NCBI GenBank assembly: GCA_013397865.1
Contig: VZTI01004400.1
Coordinates: forward strand, 3,430,815 to 3,494,814
Length of the DNA stretch: 64,000 nt
Reading direction: 5' to 3'
Source of the DNA: Struthidea cinerea
Lineage: Eukaryota; Chordata; Aves; Passeriformes; Corcoracidae
Part shown: piece after piece, positions 1-10,600 of the stretch
Numbering within the stretch: position 1 is the stretch's first letter
Layout of the letters: every line of letters begins with the position of its first letter
Made by a program: the position numbers and the translations under genes
The notes under the pieces: generated by a model
The model's input: only the letters and a program-made list of their open reading frames with translations
Databases searched by the model: none
Told to the model about the DNA's origin: nothing

Positions 1-3000
1 CAGCCTCCTAAATCAGTGTCCAACTTGCCTAATCTTTCAAAGCAGTAGGTGTCCACTCCCTGTTTGGACCTTTAATCATAAAAAGCCTGGAAAGAGTGTG
101 GATGTGATCCTGATCCTGCCTTCTTCCAGTTTTTTTTTCCTTTTCTCTGGTGACATCAATAAGATCTGGACACCTTATCCTGTTCAAGCTATGAACAGTT
201 ACTCTAACTCATAACTGGGGCAAGCTTTTGGAGTTAATATTTTGCCCACTGACTGACACCTCTCCTCCCATGACATATGAGAAGCAATCAGTCTGGACTC
301 CCTGAGACAGGAAGTTTTTAATGAACCAGCCATTTAGTTGACGAGCTGGGGAACTAGGGATCAGAAAGGAAGAGATTTTTCATGGGAGATGGTGGTTGGA
401 GCAGGTTGGGTACTCTTCTTTCTCTAAAAGTTGAAGCTCGCCTCTAACAATAACTTGGGCAATACAGAGAGAACAAAAACTGCCAGGTGCACAAACAGCA
501 CATTGTACATGGACATGTTTATGTACATTGTGCATCACAAAGAGCTGTTGAAAGAAGTTTTGCCTGAGAGAATTCAAAAGAGACAAGTTCCAAACAGATA
601 AAATTGTTTTTGAGGGACAAAGCAGAAAGTTCAGAAAGAAGAAGAGAAGTTCAGAAAGAAGAATTTCATTCAGGAAGAAGGGAGAGAGCTGAGGATCACA
701 CAAAGAAGCAGGTCTGTCTGACTGTGGATAATCAGGAAGCCTCTCTCCAGAGGTAATCTACAGACTGGTAAACTGCACAGCAGGGAGTGTATGGTAGGTT
801 TGGAGCTGGAAATGAAAGTGAAGAATCTACTGCCTATCTTCAGCACCGAGAACATAGTCAGATCAAGGATGTTTTCAATAGGAAAGACACTCAAAGTGAG
901 TTATCTGCCAGATACCTTCAGTAGGAAAACACAAGCGCTCAGGGATTAATGAAGGTACTTACGGAAGTCACTTGAACAGCAGAGCACACAGACTGCAAAG
1001 TGAAAGAAAGAGATTGCAAGGAAAGTCTCCAGCCTCAACTGTGTAACCCCCTCAAAGTATATTTTTAGAATGAAGCCTGGACTCAAAGAAGGAAAGGGTC
1101 TGATCAGTAAAGAAATCTATTTCCTCAGGCAGGAAATACAGACACAAAGTGAGAATCTCCCCAAAAGGAAACTTTTCTGGAAAATTAAGCTGAGTTAAAC
1201 CTTGTAAAGGTGATTAAAACAAATAGCAGCCATTTCCTCAGCTGTCTAAATAAAAAGAGAACACTGAATGAAGAAATGGAGCTGCTATAGAGTGAGAACA
1301 TAGCAGAGATTAAAGATAACCTATAAATGGCCCAAAACTAAATTAATACCTTTGCCTCAGTTTTCAATGAAAATGGCATGAGGACAAAGGGTAATGAGTG
1401 GAAAAGCAGGGATTAAAACCCACCACATTCGTTGTACAAGCAGAATTCAGATAGTGTAGCATTCACAGGTGAGAGAGGTGAATAGCCTGGATTTTGAAGG
1501 CACTGTTCCACTTGGAACAAACATTCTGATAACAAACATTCCTAATTTAGATATCAGGTCATGATTAACACCAAGCCTGCACCCTGCTCCAATTCTCAGT
1601 CTCAGTTTATCTTCCTGCATCCTTTTGAACCATTTGTTCATCTTCTCTTTGAGATTCCCCAGACTTTTTAACACAGACAGCACATACCTTTTCCCTACTT
1701 CTGTTCCATAAACCCACTTATTCACCTGAGGATTTTGGGGAACAGTTTTCCAACAGCAGTCAACATGGGGTCATGTGAAACACTTCAAGTAAATTATTTA
1801 AGTCTTGCAAAATTATAAGCATCTGAAAAACAGAGGCTTAGGATGTTAGTAATGTACTAATATAAGAAATTATATCAGTTATGATAAAACCGAATTTCAG
1901 TGAAGGGTGTTCTGTTTTACTACACTGTATTTTCTCTCAACAAACCACTCCAAGTCACAAAAATGCATAAAAGGAAACACTTCCAACACCTTCCAGAACC
2001 TTACCTCCAGCTGAAGGCCTCCGTATAAGTCCAACCCTACCAATAATGTGAAGGATGACGTTCTGACAGAGTTAATAATAAGGAATCTGTAAAATTTATA
2101 CTGAGCTGACTGATTTGAGAAACACTGTACCCCCTTCCTTCTCCCCTAGAGAATTTCATTTTCATCTTGGTTATTGTTAACTGTTTTCTGTTAGTTACAA
2201 GCCAAAAGCAGAGTTTATTTTACATCACCTTTATTCCTTCTTCCTTAGTGCTACTTAATGAGTTGAAGGGGCTGGAAACTCGTTCTCAGCGAAGCAAATA
2301 TCCTATGAGTTATAAACGACATTTCATCCTTATATGCAGATTTTTCTGTGCCTAAGTGAATTATTTACAAGGTACAGCTTGTGGGCTCCAACAATCAGCT
2401 GCCAGAGATTTACACCTACACTGAGTCCCTGCTCTCCTGCTGGGAAAATGTGAAGTTTTCCACCACCCTTTAAGATCTGAAGACTTAAGAGAGAATAGCT
2501 CTCCCCAATGCTGGCACTGCTTTTCTTGGGATGGTGGCTGACTAGGCTTTGCTGAGGGAGAGAGAATAATGGTGAGCTGAGACACCAAGAGTGACTGCTT
2601 CAGTAGCTTAAAATAGTCTCCTTTTTTCCCCCTCTGCATGCAGCTGCAAATCAAAAGTATCATGGATCATTTAAATATTGTACTTCCAGTCCTGTATGCA
2701 TAATGACAAAGGTAGTCATAGAATTGTTTTTTCTCTTTAATGAGGAGAAAAGCTCATAGAAATTGGATGCTACTGTGATCAACAAAGTAACAGGGAGGTG
2801 GATAAGAACAATAAGAGAATTATTAAGTTCCCTACCAAAACCTACCTTCATATTTAAAGGACCAGGAGAAAAGCTTTAAAAACATATGAGATTTAAGATA
2901 AATTATTTAAAGTAAATTGGGAAGTGTTTTGAAAGCTCTGTTGCTCTTCCTGAGTCTTTTCATGTAAGACAGTATTGCAGAGAGCAAAGAATTGTGAAAT

Positions 3001-3580
3001 GGGGTTGTAGTTACAAGAGCGATGACAGTGTGGTGCTGCATCGCCAGCAGCCAAGTTGCTCCGGAGACCGTGGGTGTGGAGCGCGTGTGGCTCCTTCCTG
3101 ACGCCACAGGTGGGCTTTTTTTCTCCTTTATAATCTTCAGAGCTTCTCACTAGCTTTCAATACTTCCATAATGTTTAGAAAGCTAATGATGTTTACACTC
3201 GGGTGGAAAAAAAGAGAGCTCTGTTGCAACTTAATCTCTCAAGAAAAGCAGTAAAAGCCATCTATGTGGTATATGTAGGTAGCAAAACAATGTAAAAGAG
3301 TCATTTGGGGGGAACAATCCCTCTGTGGCAAGAAAACAGTTCAGAAGACATAATAATTTTTTTTCCTATTTAGGTATCTCTGATCCTGGAATACTCGATG
3401 TGATTCTCTCTTTCCTTCCATTTGAATCTCCACTGACAAGAGATAATCTGCTGCTTTTTTCATTTCTCTCTCACCCAGTTTATTTATCATAATATTAGAC
3501 TTGGTGTAAAATTGTTTGAGCATGCTTGTACCTAACCAACCTTCTGGGAAAGAAAGACTTACTGTCAGGCTCCTGCCACT
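1..3580. other. Non-coding stretch, no gene seen
   Basis: AT-rich unique-looking DNA with only short open frames (all 107 codons or fewer), none of which resembles a known protein. It contains a 20-bp-period duplication at 627-663 (two copies of a 17-bp purine-rich word) and an imperfect hairpin at 498-533, listed separately. Around 1346-1372 one frame reads NTFASVFNENG, faintly like the segment upstream of a LINE reverse transcriptase, but this is too short to call. A small CpG-bearing patch lies at 3030-3110. Absence of a gene is judged by eye from open frames. Confidence 0.6.
498..533. repeat. Imperfect inverted repeat (13-bp arms)
   Basis: Arms at 498-510 (GCACATTGTACAT) and 521-533 (ATGTACATTGTGC) are reverse complements except for one central T/T mismatch, and enclose a 10-nt loop. 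A transcript could fold into a short stem-loop. The stem is too short for a typical microRNA precursor, so no function is assigned. Confidence 0.6.
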
Positions 3581-3608
3581 GATAGACAGACAGACAGACG
3601 GATAGACG

Positions 3609-3670
<62 letters not shown>
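3581..3670. repeat. (GATA)n microsatellite with GACA start
   Basis: About 90 bp of tetranucleotide repeat. It begins with GACAGACA and GACG variants and becomes near-pure GATA from about 3610. The variant 5' end and clean 3' part suggest recent expansion of the GATA portion. It produces a spurious Tyr-Leu-Ser-Ile repeat frame on the minus strand, which is not a gene. Confidence 0.97.
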
Positions 3671-4809
3671 ATACTGAGGCTTCCCCCCTCAGGTCACATC
3701 TGGCAGAGTTTATGTAGAGGTTAAACATTCAGTAATACTTTTCAGTAAAATATTTCCCCCCTTCATGGCTTTGGGACTTGATCCAGCTTGAAAGTTAAAC
3801 ACATAAATACATGCTTAATTATACGTCACGGAATTCTCGTTGAGTCTAACAGTCAATGTGTGTGCTGCTGAATTTGGGACCACAACCACACCCAAGTCTC
3901 ACTGTCTGTCTGCAAATATCTGATTCTGTCTACTGCTGCCTCTGTGAGATCCCAACAACCTCACTAAGACTCTTTGCCTCTGAGCAGGATGTGAGGAGCA
4001 CAACCAAGATAATCACTTGTGTTCCAAGGGATAGTGCGTGGCAGGAAAGCCCAGACTGGCCTTGTGAGAGAAATGTCCCCAGAAAGTAGCTAAAATTTTC
4101 CTGCAGGAAGGAAGAGTGAAGTGGTTTTTTTCCACATCATTCCCCTTGCTGATAAAAGGTTTGAGATTGTGTTGAGAATCTTCCTCAGTGTACTAGTAAA
4201 TACCTTTTTTACTTTAAACCAAAGAACAATAAAATGGCAATTAATTTATACTAGGTAAAATATATAATTACCTAGTCATAAAACGGACCATAAAAGTACT
4301 ACATTGTTGAATCCATTTCATTAGTAGCATGTACATAAAAACTGTTTTAGTGTATAAAGACGTACGTATTGTGCTTCATTGTTTTCAAATGACAGTGCCT
4401 TGCTTTTTCTTGGTTTTGCAAACAGACCTCTCAGCAATGTTACTCCAGGAGCTGATTAAACTTATTTTCCTTGTATTATCCCCATTATGCTAACTTCGTC
4501 TTGAAACAGCTCAAAAGCATCAACATAATTTAGGAACCCAAAGCCAAAAGCTGTAGGTCACATAAACCCAGACTGAATGTTGATGAGGCAGTTTTACCTG
4601 GACTGGGAGGTGGGTTTTTATGCCCTTTTTTTCATTTTGTTTTAATCCCTAAATTTGGGGTTGTTGCAGAGAAATTTGCGAATTAAGAGGTAGTGGCAGA
4701 CCTGTAGAGCTGCCTTTCTAACTTTAGTCTCTTTATTTGTTTGCTGTTTTCAATCTGAAAAGCCCGCAAGTCTTTCAAGATACACACACCTTAACTAGTA
4801 TGTTGTACC
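3671..4809. other. Non-coding stretch with possible ancient repeat piece
   Basis: No gene seen. At about 3765-3860 the words TTGATCCAGCTTG, TTAAACACATAAATACATGC and a TCACGGAATTCTCGTTGAG tail resemble, from memory, a widespread old amniote repeat containing 'gatcc...ttaagcacat...cattgaagtcaatggga'. That match is inferred and diverged. A 9-bp-arm inverted repeat lies at 4250-4276. ACGTACGT, an unusual double-CpG palindrome for this CpG-poor region, lies at 4360-4367. Confidence 0.45.
4250..4276. repeat. Perfect 9-bp-arm inverted repeat
   Basis: ACTAGGTAA (4250-4258) and TTACCTAGT (4268-4276) are perfect reverse complements around a 9-nt AT-only centre. It lies in an AT-rich tract without recognisable transposon sequence. 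It could be a cruciform-prone site or chance. Confidence 0.65.
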
Positions 4810-4857
4810 AAAAAAAAAAAAAAAAAAAAAAAAANNNNNNNNNNNAAAAAAAAAAAA
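4810..4857. repeat. Poly-A tract interrupted by an 11-N gap
   Basis: A run of A from 4810, N from 4835 to 4845, then A again to 4857, followed by A-rich sequence. The gap lies wholly inside the homopolymer, so the true tract length is unknown. Avian CR1 elements do not end in poly-A, so a long A tract is not explained by the common LINE family. No retropseudogene sequence is recognisable upstream. Confidence 0.9.
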
Positions 4858-6179
4858 GAAGAAAAAAAATAGAACCTTAGGAGATGAGGAAAGTTGTTTT
4901 CCTCGAGTTTTTAATCTCTGGTAAATTCAGTGTAGCTGCTTTGCAATGTCACCGATTCCTGTGAAACAGAATATTCTTCACTGATCAAGAACACAAACTG
5001 GCATAAAGAACTTCTTCATTAGGACATCAAAACTGTAGGAATATTTTCAATTTTTGCTATAACTTTTTCTCCAAAATGATTTCACTTATTTTGTGACCAC
5101 CTAAGGCTCTCTAAGGTACACAGCAACACAGTTTGAGACATCCCTATGATGTTCTGTACATCACATAGTTGCTAACAACCTGTCAAAGTCATCCTGACAC
5201 CAAACTGAGAAGCTGATGGTTTTGGTAACGTATTAGCAGAGATGAAAAAAGATGGTCCTCATTATTGTAATAAAACCAACAGAGACACACTGAGAATCAA
5301 TTACTGATTCTGTGACCTGTTGAACTAACCCTCAGTCTAGTGGGGGAACTGCACAGAGCATCTTACATTATCAAATGATTTAGGATGGAGCGCTGTCTGA
5401 AGACTTGCAACAAGTCAAGGCAAATACATTTCCGTAAATTGTAGCTTGCTTAATTACCTTGTTCCTGAGCACAAAGATCAAATTGAGCAACTTAAGGTGC
5501 TGAAACACTCTGCCAGCTGGTCATGAGAAGGAAATAATTAACACACACACAAGAGCTAAGTTTAAGGATGAGACTCCTACTGACAACAGCAAAGAGATCC
5601 AAAGTTAAGGCAGACACTGTGTCCTTGACTGGATCCATGTGCCTACAATTTGCAGCACATATTGGATTGGGGAAGAGCACCATGTGTTGCAGCCATTTCA
5701 AGCAAGCAGATGGCTTTTTAAAGTGCTCGGTGTAGGGAAAGCAAAGCCCTTTCAAAGGCTGGCATTTCACTCTCATTATTTGTCACAGACTGTTCCACCT
5801 CTTGCCTTCACAATGCCCGAGTATCACCAAGAAAATTCTCTCTCATGGAAGGATCTGTGCGAGCATGTGAAAAACATCCCCTGATACAATGAAGTGGCCA
5901 GTGAGACAGGAAATTAGTAATGCTATTTCATATTTGGAAACCAATGCCCAACACTGAGTTATTTTTCTTTCCAAGATCCCACCCAGCCTTGAGAGAGAAA
6001 GCCAAAAGTCACGAAAACCCTGTTTGGTGCCTACCTGCACTTCTCAAAGGCCTTCGTGCCCATAGCAGAATCTTTTGGCCTGCTCTGAGAATCTTGTAAA
6101 GGTAACACCTTTCTTCCATAACCAAATTCAGTTATAAGGTGAAAAGTAATTGTTTACTGTGGAAAGATGAACCTAGGAG
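4858..6179. other. Non-coding stretch, no gene seen
   Basis: Unique-looking DNA with open frames of at most 94 codons and no recognisable product. A small 7-bp-arm inverted repeat (AGAATCA / TGATTCT) occurs at 5293-5311. Nothing else stands out. Confidence 0.6.
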
Positions 6180-6660
6180 CCCAACTTTCATCCACTGCTT
6201 CCCGCATTTTTTAATAGGATCTCTCATGCCTGCCTGAACAGTCATCGAAGACGAAGAGAAAAAGACACCTAATTTTAACATATCATCTTGAAGGATGGAC
6301 TCTTTGGAGTACTGCGCACTACAGATTTGTTATGATCAGAGGGGCCAGATGTCACCAGCTGAGCCGTTCATTTGATGCTGCGCCATTGCTCGGTGCTGCT
6401 GCCATAGATACTGCCCTGCCCTTATGGTGGCTGCTGTGATTCATTGAAAGTAATATCATCCCAACTGCCACTCCGGGGAATCTTGCAGGCATGATTTTCT
6501 AACACAGCATGACCCATTAAAAATAACTGCCAGGAATCCTGCGCTTTATAAAAGGGCATCTTCATTAGCTCTCGCGGTGGGTCGCCAGAAAGTCCCAGGC
6601 GCTACAGTAGTCATGGGGTAATTTGTAGTTATCAGAAACATTGCATTTAATGCTTTTATT
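6180..6660. promoter_or_regulatory. Candidate conserved regulatory element
   Basis: About 480 bp that differs in texture from its surroundings. It retains several CpGs (for example CTCGCGGTGGGTCGCC near 6571-6586), shows no repeat character, and has ATTA/TAAT homeodomain-type cores and a GATTTTCTAAC segment. TATAAAAG at 6547-6554 lies about 25 bp before the CpG-rich block, the spacing of a TATA promoter. Open frames are short. I infer an enhancer or weak promoter of a non-coding transcript; conservation was not tested. Confidence 0.38.
6547..6554 (+). promoter_or_regulatory. TATA-box-like motif TATAAAAG
   Basis: A perfect TATAAAAG preceded by GCGCTT and followed by GGGCATC. A transcription start would be expected near 6575-6582, in the local CpG cluster. 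No downstream gene is visible, so it may be a chance match or the promoter of an unspliced or non-coding RNA. Confidence 0.3.
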
Positions 6661-6708
6661 CCTGTGGAGCTGGAGCCCACTGGTTACTAAACACAGGATC
6701 CTCCTCTT

Positions 6709-6860
6709 AAATCACAGAAATTGAAGAGGGAAGAGACCCATCAGATTATTTTGTCAATCCACTCTTTGAATGCAAAACTGGCAAATGTACAGTCTTTGCC
6801 AACAAGATACTCAGTGCCAGGGACACTCGCCACTGTGCTACGGGCCACTTCACTTATCAG
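6709..6860 (-). mobile_element. Old, degraded CR1-like LINE 3' tail
   Basis: The order of words ATCACAGAAATTGAAGAGGGAAGAGACC, then a match to 'gtcaatccac', 'gcaaaactggcaaatgtacagt' and a run near 'cagtgccagggacact', follows the reverse-complemented 3' end of an ancient CR1/L3-type LINE as I remember it. Divergence is high and the ends are uncertain, so this would be one of the oldest elements in the window. Confidence 0.45.
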
Positions 6861-9800
6861 TGCCTACTAGTGCTTGGCCTTTCTCCTAAAACAATGAATT
6901 CCTGGGTATGCTGTGCAGCACTTCATCCTTCACATAGAGTTTCATCCAAAGAACAGACTCTAAATGACTGCAGAGGGCTGTAGATTGGGCCTCTCACCTG
7001 CTCTATTTATTCTTCCAAATATACTGGAATAGAACCTGGTGTTTTACTTGGATAGTTAGACAGAAGAAATCTAAACTTCTATTTCCATCATGTTGAATGG
7101 AAACTTTTTTTCCAGAACTGAACAAACTTTCTACATAATTTAAAACAAAAATCTTGGCTTTAGTACTGTATGGACATGTTCTACAGCATCAAATGTCAAC
7201 AAATTTTATATACCCCCATTGTTTATTAAAACAGGTACACACCTCCCTGAAGATCTGTCCTGCTTCCCCGCACTGGAGCTCATTTTACAATGAGTTGGCA
7301 AGGGCAAAGTCCCCCAAAGAAGAGAAGAAACACATGACGGGTGTTATCCGTGAGTTTGTCACCCTGGTCCTCAGATGCTATGGTGATGAATGTCCTACAA
7401 AAAAACACCCCAGACTAGAGGGAAGGTTATGGTAATTAGCATTAATAAGAGACCTGAGCCCAGAAACACATTTTTTTAGTGCCTTCTGGTAAAAGTATTT
7501 CCTCTTGTACTCTAAGTTGAATATTGACTCAAACACAGTGGCCAAGTGACGTTCTGAAGCTCAGATTCTCTCCAACATTGAGTATGAGCTATAGTGCTTT
7601 GGGCCATAGCAGCAACTCATAACAATGAGCAACAAAAAAATAAATTCCAACACATGTTGTGTTCTGCAAGGATGTGGACTGAGCTTCAGTGCAAGCTCCT
7701 TGCAGGACTGAAAGAAAGGCCTCCAGGCTATGTTGCAGTTTCTGAATGATGTCCAAGAATGAGTCCTAGTTCTGTGGTGAGTATATCAAATAGGGAGCAA
7801 TTCTTTCCATTATATATTACCTCCCCAGTCATTATGAAATCATTTGGTATTCACTGTGATAGCACCAATCATTAATGCACTCATTTGGCGTTCTTATGGC
7901 TTGTCTTATGCACTTCCCTAGGAATTCCATTGTAATTAACCATTAGTTAATGTAAATAGTAATGGACATTTAAACGAAAGTGTTACTAGGCAGGGTCAGT
8001 AGTAGCAGAGAATCAATGAGTTCATGAAACCAGCTACAGTCACTTCAAAAAGCTTCTCTAACGGTAATGAAAGCCTAATAGTAAACATGTTGCTTAAACA
8101 GAATCAGGGGCTGTTGAAAACATTTTACAGCATTTCATCTGAAAACCATATTCAGCATTCCTCCTCCTCCTCCTGCATCTCTAGAAGAGTGGACACATGG
8201 GCAGCCTTCGTGTTATGCAGCAAATAGCGACGATTACTGCAGAGCGTTTCTCTGCAGAGTGTTATATACTGCATCAAGTACACCAGCAGAGCATTGGAGG
8301 TGTTGGCATGTTGCACAGGTCCTACGAGTGGTGGGTCACTGATAGGTTTAAACCAAGGAAAAGAGCCATAAAGAAATGTGAGCCTGTGAAAAGCTAAACT
8401 AGTTTTACTGTTTGCATGGCATCAGTCCTTGAATAAACTGAGGTAATGAAATGTAATAGAATGGGATCCAGTATAATACCTTCTTCCCTGCCAGACTTGT
8501 ATTCCTAGAGATATTTTAGAGCTGGAATTCACTGACCTTTGTACAAGTGACACAGATCTAGTTTTCTGGTAAGAAGACACAAATTATCATTGAGTGGAAC
8601 TGTGAGGATAATTTCTTGCAGAAAGAAAAATTAGCAAAACTTGATGTTTTGCCAGATTATAAAAGGCAAAAAAATTTCACTTTTCAGCCAGGGCACTAAT
8701 GTGAATTATTATCGTGAGAAAGAACTTCCTTTTGCCAACTATAATAGAAACGTGAAGTTTTCACTGTCCTGTGGTGTGCTAGCCAGGGTTCCTGTAAATA
8801 ACAATAATAACAAATCTAAGTCTACCTCAAGAACCCGGTCAAAATAAAAGGTGCTTCTTCATTGGGTGGTCCCTTGGTAAACTTCATTAAAAGAGTCCAA
8901 AACCAAAAAACACGAGAGCAGAGTGACTGAGCTTGTGGTATTTCCATCAGATCCCCTCAGTGCTTATAGGGCTATGCTTTTGCACATTCCAGCTTTTCAG
9001 CTTGCCGCTCTGAATGGTCCCAAACTGTGAAGCACTTTGTGCAGAATTGTGAAATGGAAAACACAAGGAAGAATTTCATATTACCCTTCCTTTGAAACTA
9101 AATATTTTCATCCTTTGTCTTTTTTAGCTTTTCGCTGAAAGAAATGCAGTAGAAATCTTTAATTACTCAGAAAGTTCAGGCTTCAAAATTTATATTTAAT
9201 CTGGGTTTAAAGGAGCATTTTCTGAACAGATGTGCTGGTATGCAAACACCTGCTGCTTCCTTTCTCCTGAGCATGCCTAATTTTAGTTACTTATTTATTT
9301 TTTTCTCCTCTTTGTTCCTGTTATCGTGGTTTCATTTAGGTCTTTCTGATTCTGAACAAAGCCTTTGCTCTTTAAACTCCACTAGACTTGCTGAATATCA
9401 AAAGACACCCTGAGGACCAGTAGGACTTTTAGCACAGCAGATAATGTCTCTTCCTCAGGGACTGCTCTTTTGGGGCTTGGGACAAATGGTCGTAGCCCAT
9501 TTCATCCTGACCTCCTCACTATGCTGATCTCAGCCATAATGCTCCAAATGGAATGTGATGTTACCACTATCAGTGCAGGAATTGCAGCAGGTCCTCAGTC
9601 CCACTTGTTTTGAACTGGCTGCACTTACCCTGTTCCTCAAGGCAGTCAAACTGGGCTGAAGAAGGAAATTTTTCTCATTACCAACAGAAGACTAGTGCAA
9701 TGCGGTAAGTTTTTCATCACTTCTTTCTGCATCTGTGCTACAAAATTGATCATAAATAGTTTCTGGGTACAATAAAATTGGGAGCCAGCCTTCTAGAGCA

Positions 9801-10079
9801 AGAGGGGAGAAGTAGGAATCTGGCAGAGACTTTGGAGCCATCCCAAATATTGGGTGGTGGGTGGCAGGAAAGTGAAAGCCATCTGGTAGCTCAGATTTCC
9901 TGTATAAGGAGGTCCTCTGGTTTTGAAAATGTGGGCCTCAGCTCCTCTGGGAAACAAATGCTTGCAAAATGAAGAAGGAAATGTAATGGTTTGCCTGCAA
10001 ATTTTGATACGTGATGCAGTAAAAACAGGGTTTCTAATAATGACATTTCTACATTTCTTCATTATGAGTCATGAGTAAA
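6861..10079. other. Non-coding stretch, no gene seen
   Basis: Short open frames only (93 codons at most, 7154-7435), none recognisable. It contains an imperfect hairpin at about 7685-7712, a CTCCTCCTCCTCCTG tract near 8161-8176 and a perfect 8-bp-arm inverted repeat at 8237-8257. No transposon is evident. Confidence 0.6.
8237..8257. repeat. Perfect 8-bp-arm inverted repeat
   Basis: CTGCAGAG (8237-8244) and CTCTGCAG (8250-8257) pair perfectly around the 5-nt centre CGTTT. Each arm contains a PstI-type CTGCAG. It is a small potential hairpin of unknown role. Confidence 0.6.
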
Positions 10080-10600
10080 CATGACATTTCTGCAACGCGA
10101 TCTAGATATGTGATCAAAGATTAAAATGGAGCCATTTTAATATTTTAATTATTTCGGCACTGTCAGGCTTCAGAGTCTGTTATGCCAACACCCAGTGCAG
10201 AGGAAATAATTTGTAACAAAGAATTTTATCAATTTTAGCTGCTTTTTTCTCCATGCGGATTGTGCGTGAATGGGTCATTATTTTCTCAGATTTGCTCATT
10301 ATTCGAAATGATCCACAATGAATAATTTATACTAATATTTCTTGTTCTGCGGCTTCTTCACCACCAGTTTGTAGCTGCCTGGGCTAGTTTTGTCTGAACA
10401 AACATATCACATGGCCTCATTTCTGCTTCCAGGTTGGCTGATAGGTGCTTTGCTGGGCAGGGTGCTCCCATTTACAATTTTTATGCGTGCTCTCAGCAGA
10501 TATGGCTGTTCTCCATTTAAGAATGCTATTTCCACAAGCAATCTTATGAGCCAATTCATTCATTATGATATTCATGGGGAGTGAACAAGAGTGCAAACAC
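10080..10600. promoter_or_regulatory. Candidate AT-rich conserved element with 22-bp palindrome
   Basis: Dense in homeodomain- and POU-type motifs (ATTA, TAATTATT, ATTTGCTCATTATTC) with retained CpGs (CAACGCGATC, CCATGCGGATTGTGCGTG, ATTTCGGCAC, TATTCGAAAT). ATTAAAATGG (10120-10129) and CCATTTTAAT (10132-10141) form a perfect palindrome with a 2-nt centre. The texture resembles developmental enhancers. Conservation was not tested. Confidence 0.38.

Noticed and set aside
1346..1372. NTFASVFNENG reading, like the region upstream of a LINE reverse transcriptase
   Set aside because: Eleven residues only, with no flanking homology; not enough to call a LINE.
3495..3728. Minus frame with Tyr-Leu-Ser-Ile repeats
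   Set aside because: It is the translation of the GATA microsatellite.
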